A stretch of DNA of 64,000 nt from Streptomyces sp. NBC_00223 (GCF_036199905.1 NZ_CP108109.1:62001-126000), one strand, 5' to 3'. Positions 34,433 to 43,477 are shown, numbered from the stretch's first letter. The notes: generated from the letters alone by a model not told the origin. Numbers and translations are program-made.

Positions 34433-35476
34433 TCAGGCGGGTGTAGCCCTCGGCGGGAGGCGGGCCGTGGTGGTCCAGGTCAGGAGCTGGTCCGCCGTCC
34501 AGGTGTTCACGATGCGGGCGGGCGGGATGCCCGCCCGCTCGGCGCGGGCGCAGCCGAGGATCTGCCAGTCGAGCTGCCCGGGCGCGTGCGCGTCGCTGTC
34601 GATGCTGAACAGCGCGCCCGCGTCCCGGGCGAGGGCGAGCAGCCGGCCCGGCGGGTCACGCCGCTCGGGCCGGCTGTTGATCTCCACGGCCGTGCCCGCC
34701 CGCGCGCAGGCGGCGAAGACCGCCTCCGCGTCGAAGGAGGACTCGGGCCGCCCCTTCCCGCCGATCAGCCGGTTGGTGCAGTGTCCGAGCACGTCCACCC
34801 GCGGATTGGCCACCGCCGCCAGCAGCCGCGCGGTGAAGGCGGGCGCGGCCATCCGCAGTTCGGAGTGGGCCGAGGCGACCACCAGGTCGAGCCGGTCCAG
34901 CAGGTCGTCGCGCTGGTCGAGGGAGCCGTCGGGGAGGATGTCGCACTCGATCCCGGTGAGCAGCCGGAAGGGCGCGAGCCGGTCCGCGAGTTCGGCGACG
35001 AGGTCGAGCTGGCGCAGCAGCCGGTCCGCGCTCAGCCCGCGGGCGATCTTCAGCCGCGGGCTGTGGTCGGTGAGCACGGCCCACTCGTGGCCGAGCCCCC
35101 GCGCGGCCAGCGCCATCGTCTCGACCGGACTGCCGCCGTCCGACCAGTCGGAGTGCAGATGGCAGTCGCCGCGCAGGGCGGCCCGCAGCTCCCGGCCGCC
35201 CTCGGTGAGCGGGGTGCGGGCCTCCTCCTCCAGATCGGCCAGATACGCCGGGGTACGCCCCTCGTACGCCTCGGCGATCACCTGCCCGGTGGTGGCGCCG
35301 ATGCCCTTGAGGTCGGTGAACCGGCCGGTGCGCGCCCGGCGTTCCCGGTCGGCCGGCGGCAGGGCGCCCAGCACCTCGGCCGCGTTGCGGAAGGCCCGGA
35401 CCCGGTAGGTGGGGGCCTGCGCGCGTTCCAGCAGGAACGCGATCCGTTCCAGCGCCTCGATCGGTTCCATGGTCAC
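34433..35476 (-). CDS. PHP-domain phosphoesterase with helix-hairpin-helix N-terminus (PolX-like)
   Basis: A 347-residue protein. The N-terminal ~100 residues resemble the HhH region of family X DNA polymerases (LERIAFLLERAQAPTYRVRA, DLKGIGATTGQVIAEAYEG). A PHP domain follows with metal-binding motifs RGDCHLHSDWSDGGSP, WAVLTDHSPRLKIARGLS, GIECDILPDGSL, VVASAHSEL, VDVLGHCTNR and FSIDSDAHAP. The nucleotidyl-transferase core of PolX is absent, so it is a PHP phosphoesterase/nuclease with a DNA-binding module, possibly for DNA repair. GTG 35476 has GGGAA five bases upstream; ATG 35470 is the alternative. Confidence 0.82.
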   Translation of the reverse strand: MTMEPIEALERIAFLLERAQAPTYRVRAFRNAAEVLGALPPADRERRARTGRFTDLKGIGATTGQVIAEAYEGRTPAYLADLEEEARTPLTEGGRELRAALRGDCHLHSDWSDGGSPVETMALAARGLGHEWAVLTDHSPRLKIARGLSADRLLRQLDLVAELADRLAPFRLLTGIECDILPDGSLDQRDDLLDRLDLVVASAHSELRMAAPAFTARLLAAVANPRVDVLGHCTNRLIGGKGRPESSFDAEAVFAACARAGTAVEINSRPERRDPPGRLLALARDAGALFSIDSDAHAPGQLDWQILGCARAERAGIPPARIVNTWTADQLLTWTTTARLPPRATPA

Positions 35477-35490
35477 CGCTGTTCCCGCTC

Positions 35491-35519
35491 GCGGGCGCCG
35501 CTAACGGGAGGGCGCCCGC
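35491..35519 (-). terminator. Hairpin after the GH25 gene
   Basis: GCGGGCGCC and GGCGCCCGC form 9-base arms around an 11-base loop, downstream of the leftward GH25 gene and upstream of the PHP gene start. Confidence 0.5.
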
Positions 35520-35571
35520 GCGTCACCCGTCAGGCCGGATCACGGACCGGCCGCCGGTACGAGCGGACCGC

Positions 35572-36405
35572 TCAGGCCACGGGCACCTTGAGCGCGTCCC
35601 AGGTCTCCTTGCCGGGCGGCCACTTGAGGGCGCTGCCGCTCCAGCCCTTCTTGTGGGCGGTGTTGTAGGCGCGCTGCCACGCCTCGTACGACGCGACGTC
35701 GCCGGAGCCGATGACGTCCTTGTTGGCGCTGCTCTGGTAGTGGTCGCAGCCCACCGCCACCAGCCGGGCGTGCATCGAGGCGACGACCGGCGAGCGGCGC
35801 CCGACGGTGAACCAGCTCGCCCCGGGGAAGGGCACGTACCCGGGCTGGGCCGTGCCGCCCTTGGCCGCCCAGGTCCGCAGCGCGGCCTTCGTGGCGAAGT
35901 TACCGACGTTGTGGTCGACGCCGCCGGCGGTGCTGTACTGGTGGAAGCGCCAGGCGTGTTCGATCCGGGGCTTGCCGGCCGTGCCCGGGTCGGCGATCCA
36001 CAGTCCGTCGCCGCAGAACGAGGTGTGGTCCCGGTTGAGCCAGAAGTCACGGTTGCAGTAGAGCAGGACCCGGTGGGTGGGCGAGGCGGCCTGGAGATGC
36101 TTGATGAAGGTGTCCTTGTCCGCGCCGCTGACGCCCGTGTCCTCCCAGTCCAGGGCCAGCAGGTCACCGGCCTTGGGGGCGGCGTTCTTGAGGAAGTAGT
36201 CGGCCTGGGCGCTCATCGAGCCCGGCCGTACGAAGTGGTAGTGGCCGACGACCAGGGAGTGCGCGCGGCCGGTGGCGACCTGCGCGGCGTGCTTGGGGTT
36301 GAGGTACGTGGTGCCTTCGGTGGTCTTGACCATCACGAAGTCCAGACCGGCCGTGGCGTAGCCGGTGTCCTGGTAGGAGGCGACGTCGATTCCCTTGACG
36401 GTCAT
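35572..36405 (-). CDS. GH25 muramidase with C-terminal cell-wall binding-like domain
   Basis: A 277-residue lysozyme of family GH25. KGIDVASYQDTGYATAGLDF, FVMVKTTEGTTYLNP, VGHYHFVRPGSM and LLALDWEDTGVSG (catalytic Asp-x-Glu region) define the barrel. The last ~80 residues (SWFTVGRRSPVVASMHARLV, DVASYEAWQRAYNTAHKKGW) resemble a peptidoglycan-binding-like module seen in actinophage endolysins. It has no signal peptide at ATG 36405, so it needs lysis or a non-Sec route to reach the wall. A phage or defence origin is possible, but no other phage genes flank it. Confidence 0.85.
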   Translation of the reverse strand: MTVKGIDVASYQDTGYATAGLDFVMVKTTEGTTYLNPKHAAQVATGRAHSLVVGHYHFVRPGSMSAQADYFLKNAAPKAGDLLALDWEDTGVSGADKDTFIKHLQAASPTHRVLLYCNRDFWLNRDHTSFCGDGLWIADPGTAGKPRIEHAWRFHQYSTAGGVDHNVGNFATKAALRTWAAKGGTAQPGYVPFPGASWFTVGRRSPVVASMHARLVAVGCDHYQSSANKDVIGSGDVASYEAWQRAYNTAHKKGWSGSALKWPPGKETWDALKVPVA

Positions 36406-36687
36406 GGTTGTCCTTTCGCGCGGGCGCGGGCGCGGGCGGCTGCCGGTGGTTCAGCGCGCGGTGCCCGCTCCGGGGATGCCGCCGGCCGCCACTGCCCGGG
36501 GGTCCCGGCGGCCGGCGGGTTCCGCGGCGCGGCGGGCGAGGGGTTCGGGGGGTGCGGCACGGTCCGGCGGAGTACGCATACCTATCCGCTGCGCAGCGTG
36601 GAGCCGCTTCGAACCTCGGGGCCGCGATTGTTTCCGGACCTGCACATTCCCCGGCCGGTCCTCGAACCGCCGTACGGTCCGATTCGG

Positions 36688-37368
36688 TCAGCCGTTCCCG
36701 TTCCCGTGGCTGTTGCCGTGACCGTTCCCGTTGCCGGGCCCCTGCCCGCCCCCGCGCTCGCTCTCGTCCTCGCGCCGCTTGCGGCGGAAGTGCCAGACGA
36801 CCAGTGCGACGACGGCGAGCACCGCCACGGTGATCGCGGCGGCCGTTCCCGCCGTGTGCTCGACCTGCTTGTAGGCGCTGCCCGCGAAGTAGCCGAGCAG
36901 AGTGAAGCCGACGCCCCAGACCAGGCCGCCCGCGGCGTTGAAGAGCAGGAAGACCCGGTAGGGCATACGGGAGATGCCGGCCAGCGCGGGCATCAGCGCG
37001 CGGAAGAAGGCGATGAACCGGCCGAGGAAGACGGCCGTCGGCCCCCGGCGCCGGATCAGCCGCTGGGCGCGGTCGATGCGTTCGTGGTGGGCGGCCAGCG
37101 CCTTGGTCTCCAGGATGCGCGAGCCGTAGCGGCGGCCGACCTCGTATCCGACGCTGTCGCCGGCGACCGCGGCGAGGACGACCAGGGCGGCGAGCCAGTA
37201 GACCGAGATCCGGCCCTGGTTGGCGACGACCCCGCCGAGGACGACCGCCGTCTCGCCGGGCAGCACGAAGCCGAAGAAGAGGGCGTCCTCGCAGAAGACC
37301 AGCGCGGCGACGACGGCGTACACCGCGGGTCCCGAGGCCCGCGAGAGCCAGTCGGTGACGGTGTGCAT
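36688..37368 (-). CDS. DedA family membrane protein
   Basis: A 226-residue protein of the DedA/SNARE-associated family, half of which probably inserts as re-entrant loops. FCEDALFFGFVLPGETAVVLGG, AGDSVGYEVGRRYGSR, GRFIAFFRALMPALAGISRM and AAGGLVWGVGFTLLGYFAG are the conserved parts; the PGE and GRF-x5-R motifs are typical of the family, some of whose members are undecaprenyl-phosphate or lipid scramblases. The tail ends in a Gly/Asn/His low-complexity run (GNGNGHGNSHGNGNG), unusual for the family. A tiny membrane protein gene lies 16 bp upstream in the same direction. Confidence 0.85.
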   Translation of the reverse strand: MHTVTDWLSRASGPAVYAVVAALVFCEDALFFGFVLPGETAVVLGGVVANQGRISVYWLAALVVLAAVAGDSVGYEVGRRYGSRILETKALAAHHERIDRAQRLIRRRGPTAVFLGRFIAFFRALMPALAGISRMPYRVFLLFNAAGGLVWGVGFTLLGYFAGSAYKQVEHTAGTAAAITVAVLAVVALVVWHFRRKRREDESERGGGQGPGNGNGHGNSHGNGNG

Positions 37369-37384
37369 CCGGGCGCCGGGCCGC

Positions 37385-37546
37385 TTACCGGACCGGCCGG
37401 CGGCCGCGCATCAGCCGGTAGCCGTAGAGGAGGTCGGCGGCGAACACCACGATGCCGAGGACCAGCAGATAGCCGAGGCCGGAGGCGACCGCGCCGACCA
37501 GACCGAGCACGATGGCCACGATGACCAGTGACAGGAAGAGCGTCAT
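37385..37546 (-). CDS. 53-residue membrane protein
   Basis: A short gene read directly from the minus strand: ATG 37546 (with GAGAGGAAG upstream) to TAA 37385. The product is MTLFLSLVIVAIVLGLVGAV, a Gly/Ala turn, a second hydrophobic stretch LLVLGIVVFAADLLYGYRLM and a basic end RGRRPVR. Two membrane spans and a cytoplasmic positive tail are expected. It stops 16 bp before the DedA start, so the two are probably cotranscribed. I know no name for it. Codon third-position GC is high throughout, which supports coding. Confidence 0.65.
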   Translation of the reverse strand: MTLFLSLVIVAIVLGLVGAVASGLGYLLVLGIVVFAADLLYGYRLMRGRRPVR

Positions 37547-37619
37547 CGTCCAGCTTCCTCTCCGGGCCGCGGCCCGCTGGGGGCCGCGGCGGCTCGGTCG
37601 GACCGGCGGGTGGGCCGGC

Positions 37620-37976
37620 TCAGCGGCGGGCCAGCTGCCGCGCGCCGTCCGGGCCGGGCTTGTACGGCAGGCCGTAGTGCCGGAAAATCGCCTCCTCGTC
37701 CTCGACCGGGAGGACGTCGTCCGTTCCGATCGAGGGGGCGGACCTCACCAGCGCCTTCGTGTACGGCACGCGTACATAGCCCGGTCCCGCGGTCACGTCG
37801 CCGACCGGCACGAACACCAGCCGGTGGCGGGTGGGCAGTCCGGTACGGACCGTGACCACCGAGGGCAGGTCCGTGACGGTGTCCACATAGACCGCTTCCA
37901 GGACACCGATCTTGTGGTCCTCCGCGTCGACCACGTCGTGATCACGCCACTCGCGAAGATCAGCGGGTTGGATCAT
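37620..37976 (-). CDS. PRC-barrel domain protein
   Basis: A 118-residue soluble protein. MIQPADLREWRDHDVVDAED, KIGVLEAVYVDTVTDLPSVV and FVPVGDVTAGPGYVRVPYTK are the strands of a PRC-barrel, a small beta-barrel found in photosynthetic reaction centre subunits, RimM and many stress-related actinobacterial proteins. The C-terminal DEEAIFRHYGLPYKPG is common in the actinobacterial versions. Function unknown, probably protein-protein contacts. It sits upstream of two membrane protein genes on the same strand. Confidence 0.8.
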   Translation of the reverse strand: MIQPADLREWRDHDVVDAEDHKIGVLEAVYVDTVTDLPSVVTVRTGLPTRHRLVFVPVGDVTAGPGYVRVPYTKALVRSAPSIGTDDVLPVEDEEAIFRHYGLPYKPGPDGARQLARR

Positions 37977-38150
37977 GGCCTGCCTCCTGGGAAAAGCACG
38001 GTCGGTGCCTGTACGCTCCGCCTTCCCCGGCTGCCCGGCCGTACGCGCCTCGTCTGCGGCCAGTATGCGCGGCCCGGGGCGGCCGGGCCTGTTCTCGGCC
38101 GCCGATCAGGGGGCGACGGGCCCGGGCGCGCCGCTCCCCCGCTCCCACGG

Positions 38151-38180
38151 AGGTCGGCGGAGGTCGGCGGAGGTCAGCGG
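38151..38180. repeat. Three 10-bp tandem repeats
   Basis: AGGTCGGCGG, AGGTCGGCGG and AGGTCAGCGG are head-to-tail copies that run across the stop codon of the aldo/keto reductase gene. Likely slippage product. Confidence 0.7.
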
Positions 38181-39145
38181 AAGCCCACCACGTTGTGCGG
38201 CACATAGGGCTCTTCGAGGTAGGCGACCTCCTCGGCGCTCAGCTCCACGTCGAGCGAGGCCACCGCGTCGTCCAGGTGCTCCGGCTTGGTGATGCCGACG
38301 ATGGGGGCGGTCACGACCGGGTTGCGGTGCAGCCAGGCCAGGGAGATCTGGCCGGCGGGCAGACCGCGCTTGGCGGCGAGTTCGGCCACCCGCTCGACCA
38401 CGAAGCGGTCGTCGTCGAGGTAGAGGGTGTTGCCGAAGTCGTCGGTCTCCATCCGCGAGGTCACCACGTCCCAGGGGCGGGTCAGCCGGCCGCGGGCCAG
38501 CGGGCTCCACGGCAGGACGCCGATACCCTGGTCGGCGCAGAGCGGCAGCATCTCGCGCTCCTCCTCGCGGTAGAGGAGGTTGTAGTGGTTCTGCATGGTC
38601 GCGAAGCGGGTCCATCCGTGCCGTTCTGAGGTGTGCAGCGCCTTGGCGAACTGCCAGGCGTGCATCGAGGACGCCCCGATGTAGCGGGCCTTGCCCGCCT
38701 TGACCACGTCGTGCAGCGCTTCGAGCGTCTCCTCGATCGGGGTCTCGTTGTCCCAGCGGTGGATCTGGTAGAGGTCCACGTAGTCGACCTGGAGCCGCCG
38801 CAGGCTGTTGTCGATCTCGCTGAGGATCGCCCGGCGCGACAGGCCGCCGCCGTTGGGCCCGGGGCGCATCCGGCCGTGCACCTTGGTGGCGATGACCACG
38901 TCGTCGCGCTGGGCGAAGTCGCGCAGCGCCCGGCCGACGATCTCCTCGCTGGTGCCGTCGGAGTAGACATTGGCGGTGTCGAAGAAGTTCACCCCGGCCT
39001 CCAGCGTCCGCCGGATGAGCCCGCGGCTGGTGTCCTCGTCCAGGGTCCACGGGTGGCTGCCGCGGTCCGAGGCGCCGTAACTCATGCAGCCCAGACTGAG
39101 CGCCGAGACCTCCAGGCCGGTCGATCCCAGACGTGTGTAACGCAT
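38174..39145 (-). CDS. Aldo/keto reductase
   Basis: A 323-residue NADPH-dependent reductase with an (alpha/beta)8 barrel: MRYTRLGSTGLEVSALSLGC, FFDTANVYSDGTSEEIVGRAL (catalytic Asp and Tyr), VVIATKVHGRMRPGPN (catalytic Lys), YVDLYQIHRWDNETPIEET (catalytic His), GASSMHAWQFAKALHTSE, FATMQNHYNLLYREEEREML and PIVGITKPEHLDDAV. It is in the Tas/YajO-like branch and reduces an aldehyde or ketone of unknown identity. ATG 39145 has GAGGAGA upstream. It is divergent from a second, distinct aldo/keto reductase across 216 bp. Confidence 0.9.
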   Translation of the reverse strand: MRYTRLGSTGLEVSALSLGCMSYGASDRGSHPWTLDEDTSRGLIRRTLEAGVNFFDTANVYSDGTSEEIVGRALRDFAQRDDVVIATKVHGRMRPGPNGGGLSRRAILSEIDNSLRRLQVDYVDLYQIHRWDNETPIEETLEALHDVVKAGKARYIGASSMHAWQFAKALHTSERHGWTRFATMQNHYNLLYREEEREMLPLCADQGIGVLPWSPLARGRLTRPWDVVTSRMETDDFGNTLYLDDDRFVVERVAELAAKRGLPAGQISLAWLHRNPVVTAPIVGITKPEHLDDAVASLDVELSAEEVAYLEEPYVPHNVVGFR

Positions 39146-39361
39146 ACGGAAGTCTCCTCGCGACGGGCGGAATATGACGGAACGTGATTGCGCTGACGAA
39201 TAAGTGAAGCAGAGGCGCAGGTCCCGGGGGGTGCGGTCGGCCGTGCGGATACCCCTATTCACGCGGCGCCCGCCTTCCCCGTCCGCACAGCGGAATCCTG
39301 CGCGACCACAGAGCGACAGCAGTACGACGGCGGCGCGACCGCGGAACCAGGAGTCATCGCT

Positions 39362-40231
39362 GTGAATCACCCCATCCCATCCGCCAAGGCGTCGGGGACC
39401 TTCTCCCTCGGCGGCGAACTGCCCGTCACCCGGCTCGGCTTCGGCACGATGCAGCTGACCGGCCCCGGTGTCTGGGGCGACCCCGCGGACCCCGCGGAAG
39501 CGGTGCGGGTGCTGCGCCGGGCCGTGGAGTTCGGTGTCACCTTCATCGACACGGCCGACTCGTACGGGCCGGTCGTGGCCGAGCCGCTGATCAAGAAGGC
39601 GCTGCACCCGTACGCCGACGACCTGGTGATCGCCACCAAGGCGGGCCTGTCCCGCTCAGGACCGGGTGACTGGCGCCCGCTGGGGCGGCCGGAATATCTG
39701 CGGCAGCAGGCCGAGATGAGCCTGCGGCACCTCGGGCTCGACCGGATCGACCTCTTCCAGCTGCACCGGATCGACCCCAAGGTGCCGCTGGAGGAGCAGG
39801 TGGGCGAGCTGAAGCTGCTCCAGGAGGAAGGGAAGATCCGTTACATCGGTCTGTCCCAGGTGGACGTGGACCAGCTCGAACAGGCGCGTACGGTGGCCGA
39901 GATCGCCTCCGTGCAGAATCTCTACAACCTCGCGGACCGGTCCTCGGAGAAGCTGCTCGACCACTGCGCGGAGCAGGGCATCGCCTTCATTCCGTGGTTC
40001 CCGCTGGCGACCGGCGAGCTGGCCAGGCCGGGCGGCCCGCTGGACGCCGCGGCGGCGCGGCACGGCGTCGGGCCGTCCCGGCTGGCGCTGGCGTGGCTGC
40101 TGCGGCGCTCCCCGGTGATGCTGCCGATCCCCGGCACGTCCTCGACCGCGCATGTCGAGGACAACATCGCCGCGGCCGAACTGACGCTCAGCGACAAGGA
40201 GTTCGAGGCGCTGTCCGAGATCGCGGGCTGA
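39362..40231 (+). CDS. Aldo/keto reductase
   Basis: A 289-residue reductase: [41 protein letters not shown] (catalytic Asp, Tyr), [17 protein letters not shown] (Lys), [19 protein letters not shown] (His), [32 protein letters not shown] and [17 protein letters not shown] (cofactor-binding end). It belongs to a shorter branch than its divergent neighbour. GTG 39362 follows AGGAG by 8 bases. The two reductase genes share a 216-bp control region and may be co-regulated, but no clear operator is visible. Confidence 0.9.
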   Translation: MNHPIPSAKASGTFSLGGELPVTRLGFGTMQLTGPGVWGDPADPAEAVRVLRRAVEFGVTFIDTADSYGPVVAEPLIKKALHPYADDLVIATKAGLSRSGPGDWRPLGRPEYLRQQAEMSLRHLGLDRIDLFQLHRIDPKVPLEEQVGELKLLQEEGKIRYIGLSQVDVDQLEQARTVAEIASVQNLYNLADRSSEKLLDHCAEQGIAFIPWFPLATGELARPGGPLDAAAARHGVGPSRLALAWLLRRSPVMLPIPGTSSTAHVEDNIAAAELTLSDKEFEALSEIAG

Positions 40232-40283
40232 CGGCGACCGGCGCTGCCACGGGTGCCGCCACCGGTGCTGCTCGCCGTCGGGG

Positions 40284-40502
40284 CTAGAACGCTCCGACGG
40301 CGAGCAGCACACCGCACACCGCGAGGGCGGTGCCGATGAGCACGTTCAGCAGCCGGGTGCCGCGGTGGGGTCCGGCGCCGCCCGCCGGGGCCTCGGCCGC
40401 GGCGATCCGGCCCCGTGGGTACTGGCCACGGGCCAGTCGGCCGCTGAACAGGACGAAGAACACGCCCCACAGCGCGAGCAGAACACCCAGCGTCACCCGC
40501 AT
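40284..40502 (-). CDS. 72-residue membrane protein
   Basis: A small protein with two hydrophobic spans (LGVLLALWGVFFVLFSGRLA and LLNVLIGTALAVCGVLLAVG) joined by a basic loop (RGQYPRGRIAAAEAP). ATG 40502 is preceded by GGAGGAGG, which makes the start convincing although the frame stays open far upstream. It is a lone leftward gene between an aldo/keto reductase and the AI-2E permease. No family is recognised. Confidence 0.6.
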   Translation of the reverse strand: MRVTLGVLLALWGVFFVLFSGRLARGQYPRGRIAAAEAPAGGAGPHRGTRLLNVLIGTALAVCGVLLAVGAF

Positions 40503-40705
40503 CCGGTCCTCCTCCGTCGGGCCCGCCGCCGTCCCGGCCGTACGGGCACGGGGCGGGCGGCACCGGTTCGTCTTGCCCGCGCCGCCGTACGCAAACGCCG
40601 CCCGCGAACGTCGTACGGCGCCGCCCGTACGGGAACACCGCACACGGCGAGGGTGGTTGAGCGACGGGGACGGGCAACCGGAGTCAGGGGCAGGCCGCGT
40701 CGAGG

Positions 40706-41959
40706 TCAGGCAGCGTCCGTGCGCGGGAAGACGTACTCGTCGAGCACCAGGCCCAGTGCGACGGCGGCGGGGATGGCGACCAGGCCGCCGATGATGCCGA
40801 GCAGCGCGCCGCCCGCGAGCACGGCGACGACGGTCACCACGGGGTGGACGTCGACCGCGAACTTCATCGCGCGCGGCATGATCAGATAGTCCTCCGCGAT
40901 CCGGAAGGCCACGTAGAACAGGGCGGTGGCGACCGCGACGGGCAGCGAGACCGACAGCGCCGCGAGGCTGACCACCACTCCCCCGATGGTCGACCCGATC
41001 ACCGGGATCATGTCCATCAGGGCGACGAAGAAGCCGAGCGCGGCCGGGTACGGCACACCGATGCCCTCGCACCAGACGAAGGTGGCCGCGCCCGCGATGG
41101 CCGAGGTGACGACGTTGCCGAGCATGAAGCGGCCGACCCGGCTGAGAATCTCCTCGGTGACGGTCTCCACCCTTGCCCTGCGGGTGCCGGGCACGAAGCG
41201 GTAGCAGAACCGTTTGATCGCGGGCAGCGCGGCCATCACGTACAAGGTCACGGTGATGACGACGACCGTCGAGGTCAGCGCGCTGATCACGAGCTGGCCC
41301 GCGCCCAGCACACCGCCGGCCACCTCGTAGGTGCCGCCGCCCGAGCCGAGCTGCTGCCGGGCCTTCTCGATCACGTGGTAGTGGTCCTCCATCCGGCCGA
41401 GGGTGGAGTGGTGGTCGTGCAGTTGGCGGCGCCAGCGCGGCACGGCGGCGGTGAGCGCGGCGACGGCGGCGCTGACCGGCGGGATGACCAGCGCGACCAC
41501 TCCGGCGAGCAGCCCGGCGAAGCCCGCGAGCACCGCCAGGACCGACCAGCCGCGGCGCAGCCCGCGCCGGCACAGCGCGGCGACGACCGGTTCCAGGCTG
41601 ACGGCGATGAAGACGGCGAGCAGCAGCAGGGTCAGGAGCTCGCCGATCCGCAGCACGGTCCGGACCAGCAGCCAGGCGAGCACGGCCCCGAGGCCGGCGC
41701 CGAAGCCGATGCCGAACCAGGAGCGGGCCGCGCTGGGCACGCTGAGTACGCGCGACCCGGACGCGGGCGGGCCGGACGCGGGCGGGCCGGACGCGGGGGC
41801 CAGGACGGGGACGGCCTCGCGAGAGGACCGGAGCGCGCGGTCGGGGTCTGGGTCGGAGCCGGCTTGGGGGCCGGCGTGGGGGCTGGCTTGGGGGGCTGGG
41901 TGCGGGCCGAGGTACGCGGTCGCGTCCGGCGCGGGGGCTTCGGGTGGGGTCTCGGGCAC
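40706..41959 (-). CDS. AI-2E/PerM family permease
   Basis: A 417-residue membrane protein of the AI-2E transporter (UPF0118/PerM) family. After a ~75-residue Pro/Ala/Ser-rich cytoplasmic region, seven or eight spans follow; LLTLLLLAVFIAVSLEPVVA, VTVTLYVMAALPAIKRFCYR, GVPYPAALGFFVALMDMIPV and RIAEDYLIMPRAMKFAVDVH are family landmarks. Members export solutes such as signals or sodium; the substrate here is unknown. GTG 41959 has GAGGGAGA upstream. The N-terminal region contains a 15-bp tandem DNA repeat (see 41759-41797) that encodes SGPPA units. Confidence 0.82.
   Translation of the reverse strand: MPETPPEAPAPDATAYLGPHPAPQASPHAGPQAGSDPDPDRALRSSREAVPVLAPASGPPASGPPASGSRVLSVPSAARSWFGIGFGAGLGAVLAWLLVRTVLRIGELLTLLLLAVFIAVSLEPVVAALCRRGLRRGWSVLAVLAGFAGLLAGVVALVIPPVSAAVAALTAAVPRWRRQLHDHHSTLGRMEDHYHVIEKARQQLGSGGGTYEVAGGVLGAGQLVISALTSTVVVITVTLYVMAALPAIKRFCYRFVPGTRRARVETVTEEILSRVGRFMLGNVVTSAIAGAATFVWCEGIGVPYPAALGFFVALMDMIPVIGSTIGGVVVSLAALSVSLPVAVATALFYVAFRIAEDYLIMPRAMKFAVDVHPVVTVVAVLAGGALLGIIGGLVAIPAAVALGLVLDEYVFPRTDAA
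41759..41797 (-). repeat. 15-bp tandem repeat in the permease N-terminus
   Basis: GGACGCGGGCGGGCC is repeated twice and continues into a third partial copy. Each unit is five codons, so copy-number change would lengthen the disordered N-terminus without a frameshift. Confidence 0.75.
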
Positions 41960-42256
41960 GGCGGTGTCTCCCTCGCGACGGTGGGCCGTACGGGCCGGAG
42001 CGCGGGGGCGCCGCCCGGAGCGCGGGGCGGGCGGCGGCGGGTCGCGTCCATCCGTACCAACGGTGACGAATCGGGCGGCGTCACGGGCCGAGTGGGCGAA
42101 CGGGCCGAAGCGGCCGCCGTGCGCGGCGAGCGGCGCGTGACGTGCCGCCGTACGGCCTGACTCTCACCCTAAACTTGACCCTTATGGGGTCCTGCCGGCA
42201 CCCTCGACCTGGCCTTCACCCCCGCTCCGGGCAGCGGCGCTCGTACGGGTCCGCCG

Positions 42257-43363
42257 TCACGCGCGGTCGTGCGGGCCGAGGCCGAACAGCTCGCGGTAGC
42301 AGGGGAATTCGCCGCCCGGGCCGTGGACGCTCTCCGCCGCGAGGACGCCGTGCAGGATCGCGCGGGTCAGTACGTCGGCGCCCGCGGCGAGAATCTCGTT
42401 GAGCGCGCCCGCCTCGATGTGCGTGCCGAACGCCGGGTCGGGCGGGGCCGGCTGCTCCGGCGGGACGAGCGGGCGCCGACCGGTGGCCATCGCGAAGACG
42501 GTGTCGCCGTCGGAGAGCAGATGCACCGGCCGTACCGCGCGGGCCAGTCCGTCGTGCGCGGTCCCGGCGAGCTTGTGCGCCTGAGCGCGGGTCAGTGCGG
42601 CGTCGGTGGCGACGACGGCGAGCGTGGTGTTGAAGGCGGGCGGTTCCGCGGGCGGCCGCCGGGCGCGGGCCACGGCTTCGGCGTCCAGCGGCGTGCCGTC
42701 CAGGCCGAATTCGTCGGCCCAGGCCGGACGGGCTCCCCACAGCGCGCCCGTGTCGGGGTCGTGGACGGAACCGGCCGCGTTCACCACGGCGAGGGCGGCC
42801 ACGGTCGCGCCCGAGTCGAGTACCCAACTCGCCGTTCCCACACCGCCCTTGAGGCCGCCCGCGACAGCGCCCGCACCCGCGCCGACACATCCCTGCGGCA
42901 CCGGTCCGCCCTCGGCGGCGGCCGCCGCGGCCTCGACCGCCGCGCGGCCCAGGTCCGGTCCCGGCCGCGCGCTCCACCGTCCGCCCCGCCCGAGGTCGAA
43001 CAGTGCGGCGGCGGGCACCACCGGCACGACCTGGCCGGGGCCGCCGACCCGGAAGCCGCGTCCCTGCTCCTCCAGCCAGCCGACCACCCCCGACACGGCG
43101 TCGAGCCCGAACGCGCTGCCGCCGGTCAGCACGACCGCCTCGATCCGCTGGACGAGGTTGCGTGGGTCCAGCGCGTCGGTCTCCCGGGTGCCGGGGCCGC
43201 CGCCGCGTACGTCCACGGCCGTGACGGCGCCGCCCTCCGGGGCGAGCACCACGGTGACGCCGGTCAGCCAGCCGTCGCCGATCCGTTGGGCATGGCCGAC
43301 CCGCAACCCGTGCACATCGGTGAGCGCGTTCGCCGCGCCCGGTCGTCCTGTTCCCGCACTCAT
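42257..43363 (-). CDS. P1-family N-terminal nucleophile hydrolase (NylC/DmpA-like)
   Basis: A 368-residue peptidase P1 protein. VHGLRVGHAQRIGDGWLTGV, DVRGGGPGTRETDALDPRNL, EAVVLTGGSAFGLDAVSGVV and VPQGCVGAGAGAVAGGLKGG are family motifs. The junction FNTTLAVVATDAAL puts Asn245-Thr246 at the position where NylC-type enzymes cleave themselves to expose the nucleophilic Thr; DmpA aminopeptidases have Gly-Ser there. Two chains would result. Substrates in the family are beta-amino or amide oligomers; the natural one is unknown. No signal peptide, so it acts in the cytoplasm. A lone gene. Confidence 0.82.
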   Translation of the reverse strand: MSAGTGRPGAANALTDVHGLRVGHAQRIGDGWLTGVTVVLAPEGGAVTAVDVRGGGPGTRETDALDPRNLVQRIEAVVLTGGSAFGLDAVSGVVGWLEEQGRGFRVGGPGQVVPVVPAAALFDLGRGGRWSARPGPDLGRAAVEAAAAAAEGGPVPQGCVGAGAGAVAGGLKGGVGTASWVLDSGATVAALAVVNAAGSVHDPDTGALWGARPAWADEFGLDGTPLDAEAVARARRPPAEPPAFNTTLAVVATDAALTRAQAHKLAGTAHDGLARAVRPVHLLSDGDTVFAMATGRRPLVPPEQPAPPDPAFGTHIEAGALNEILAAGADVLTRAILHGVLAAESVHGPGGEFPCYRELFGLGPHDRA

Positions 43364-43477
43364 CGGACCCGCCTCCGTCCCGGCGGGCCCGTATGACCCG
43401 CCGATCCGATCATCGTCCCTGGGCGACCGTATGCGCGGCTCCTACGGGTCCGGCGGCGTCGGCGAACCGGGTGGTAC

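Noticed and set aside
42165..42200. MerR-like operator (CTTGACCCTTATGGGGTCC) upstream of the AI-2E gene
   Set aside because: The symmetry is imperfect and no MerR-type regulator is nearby.
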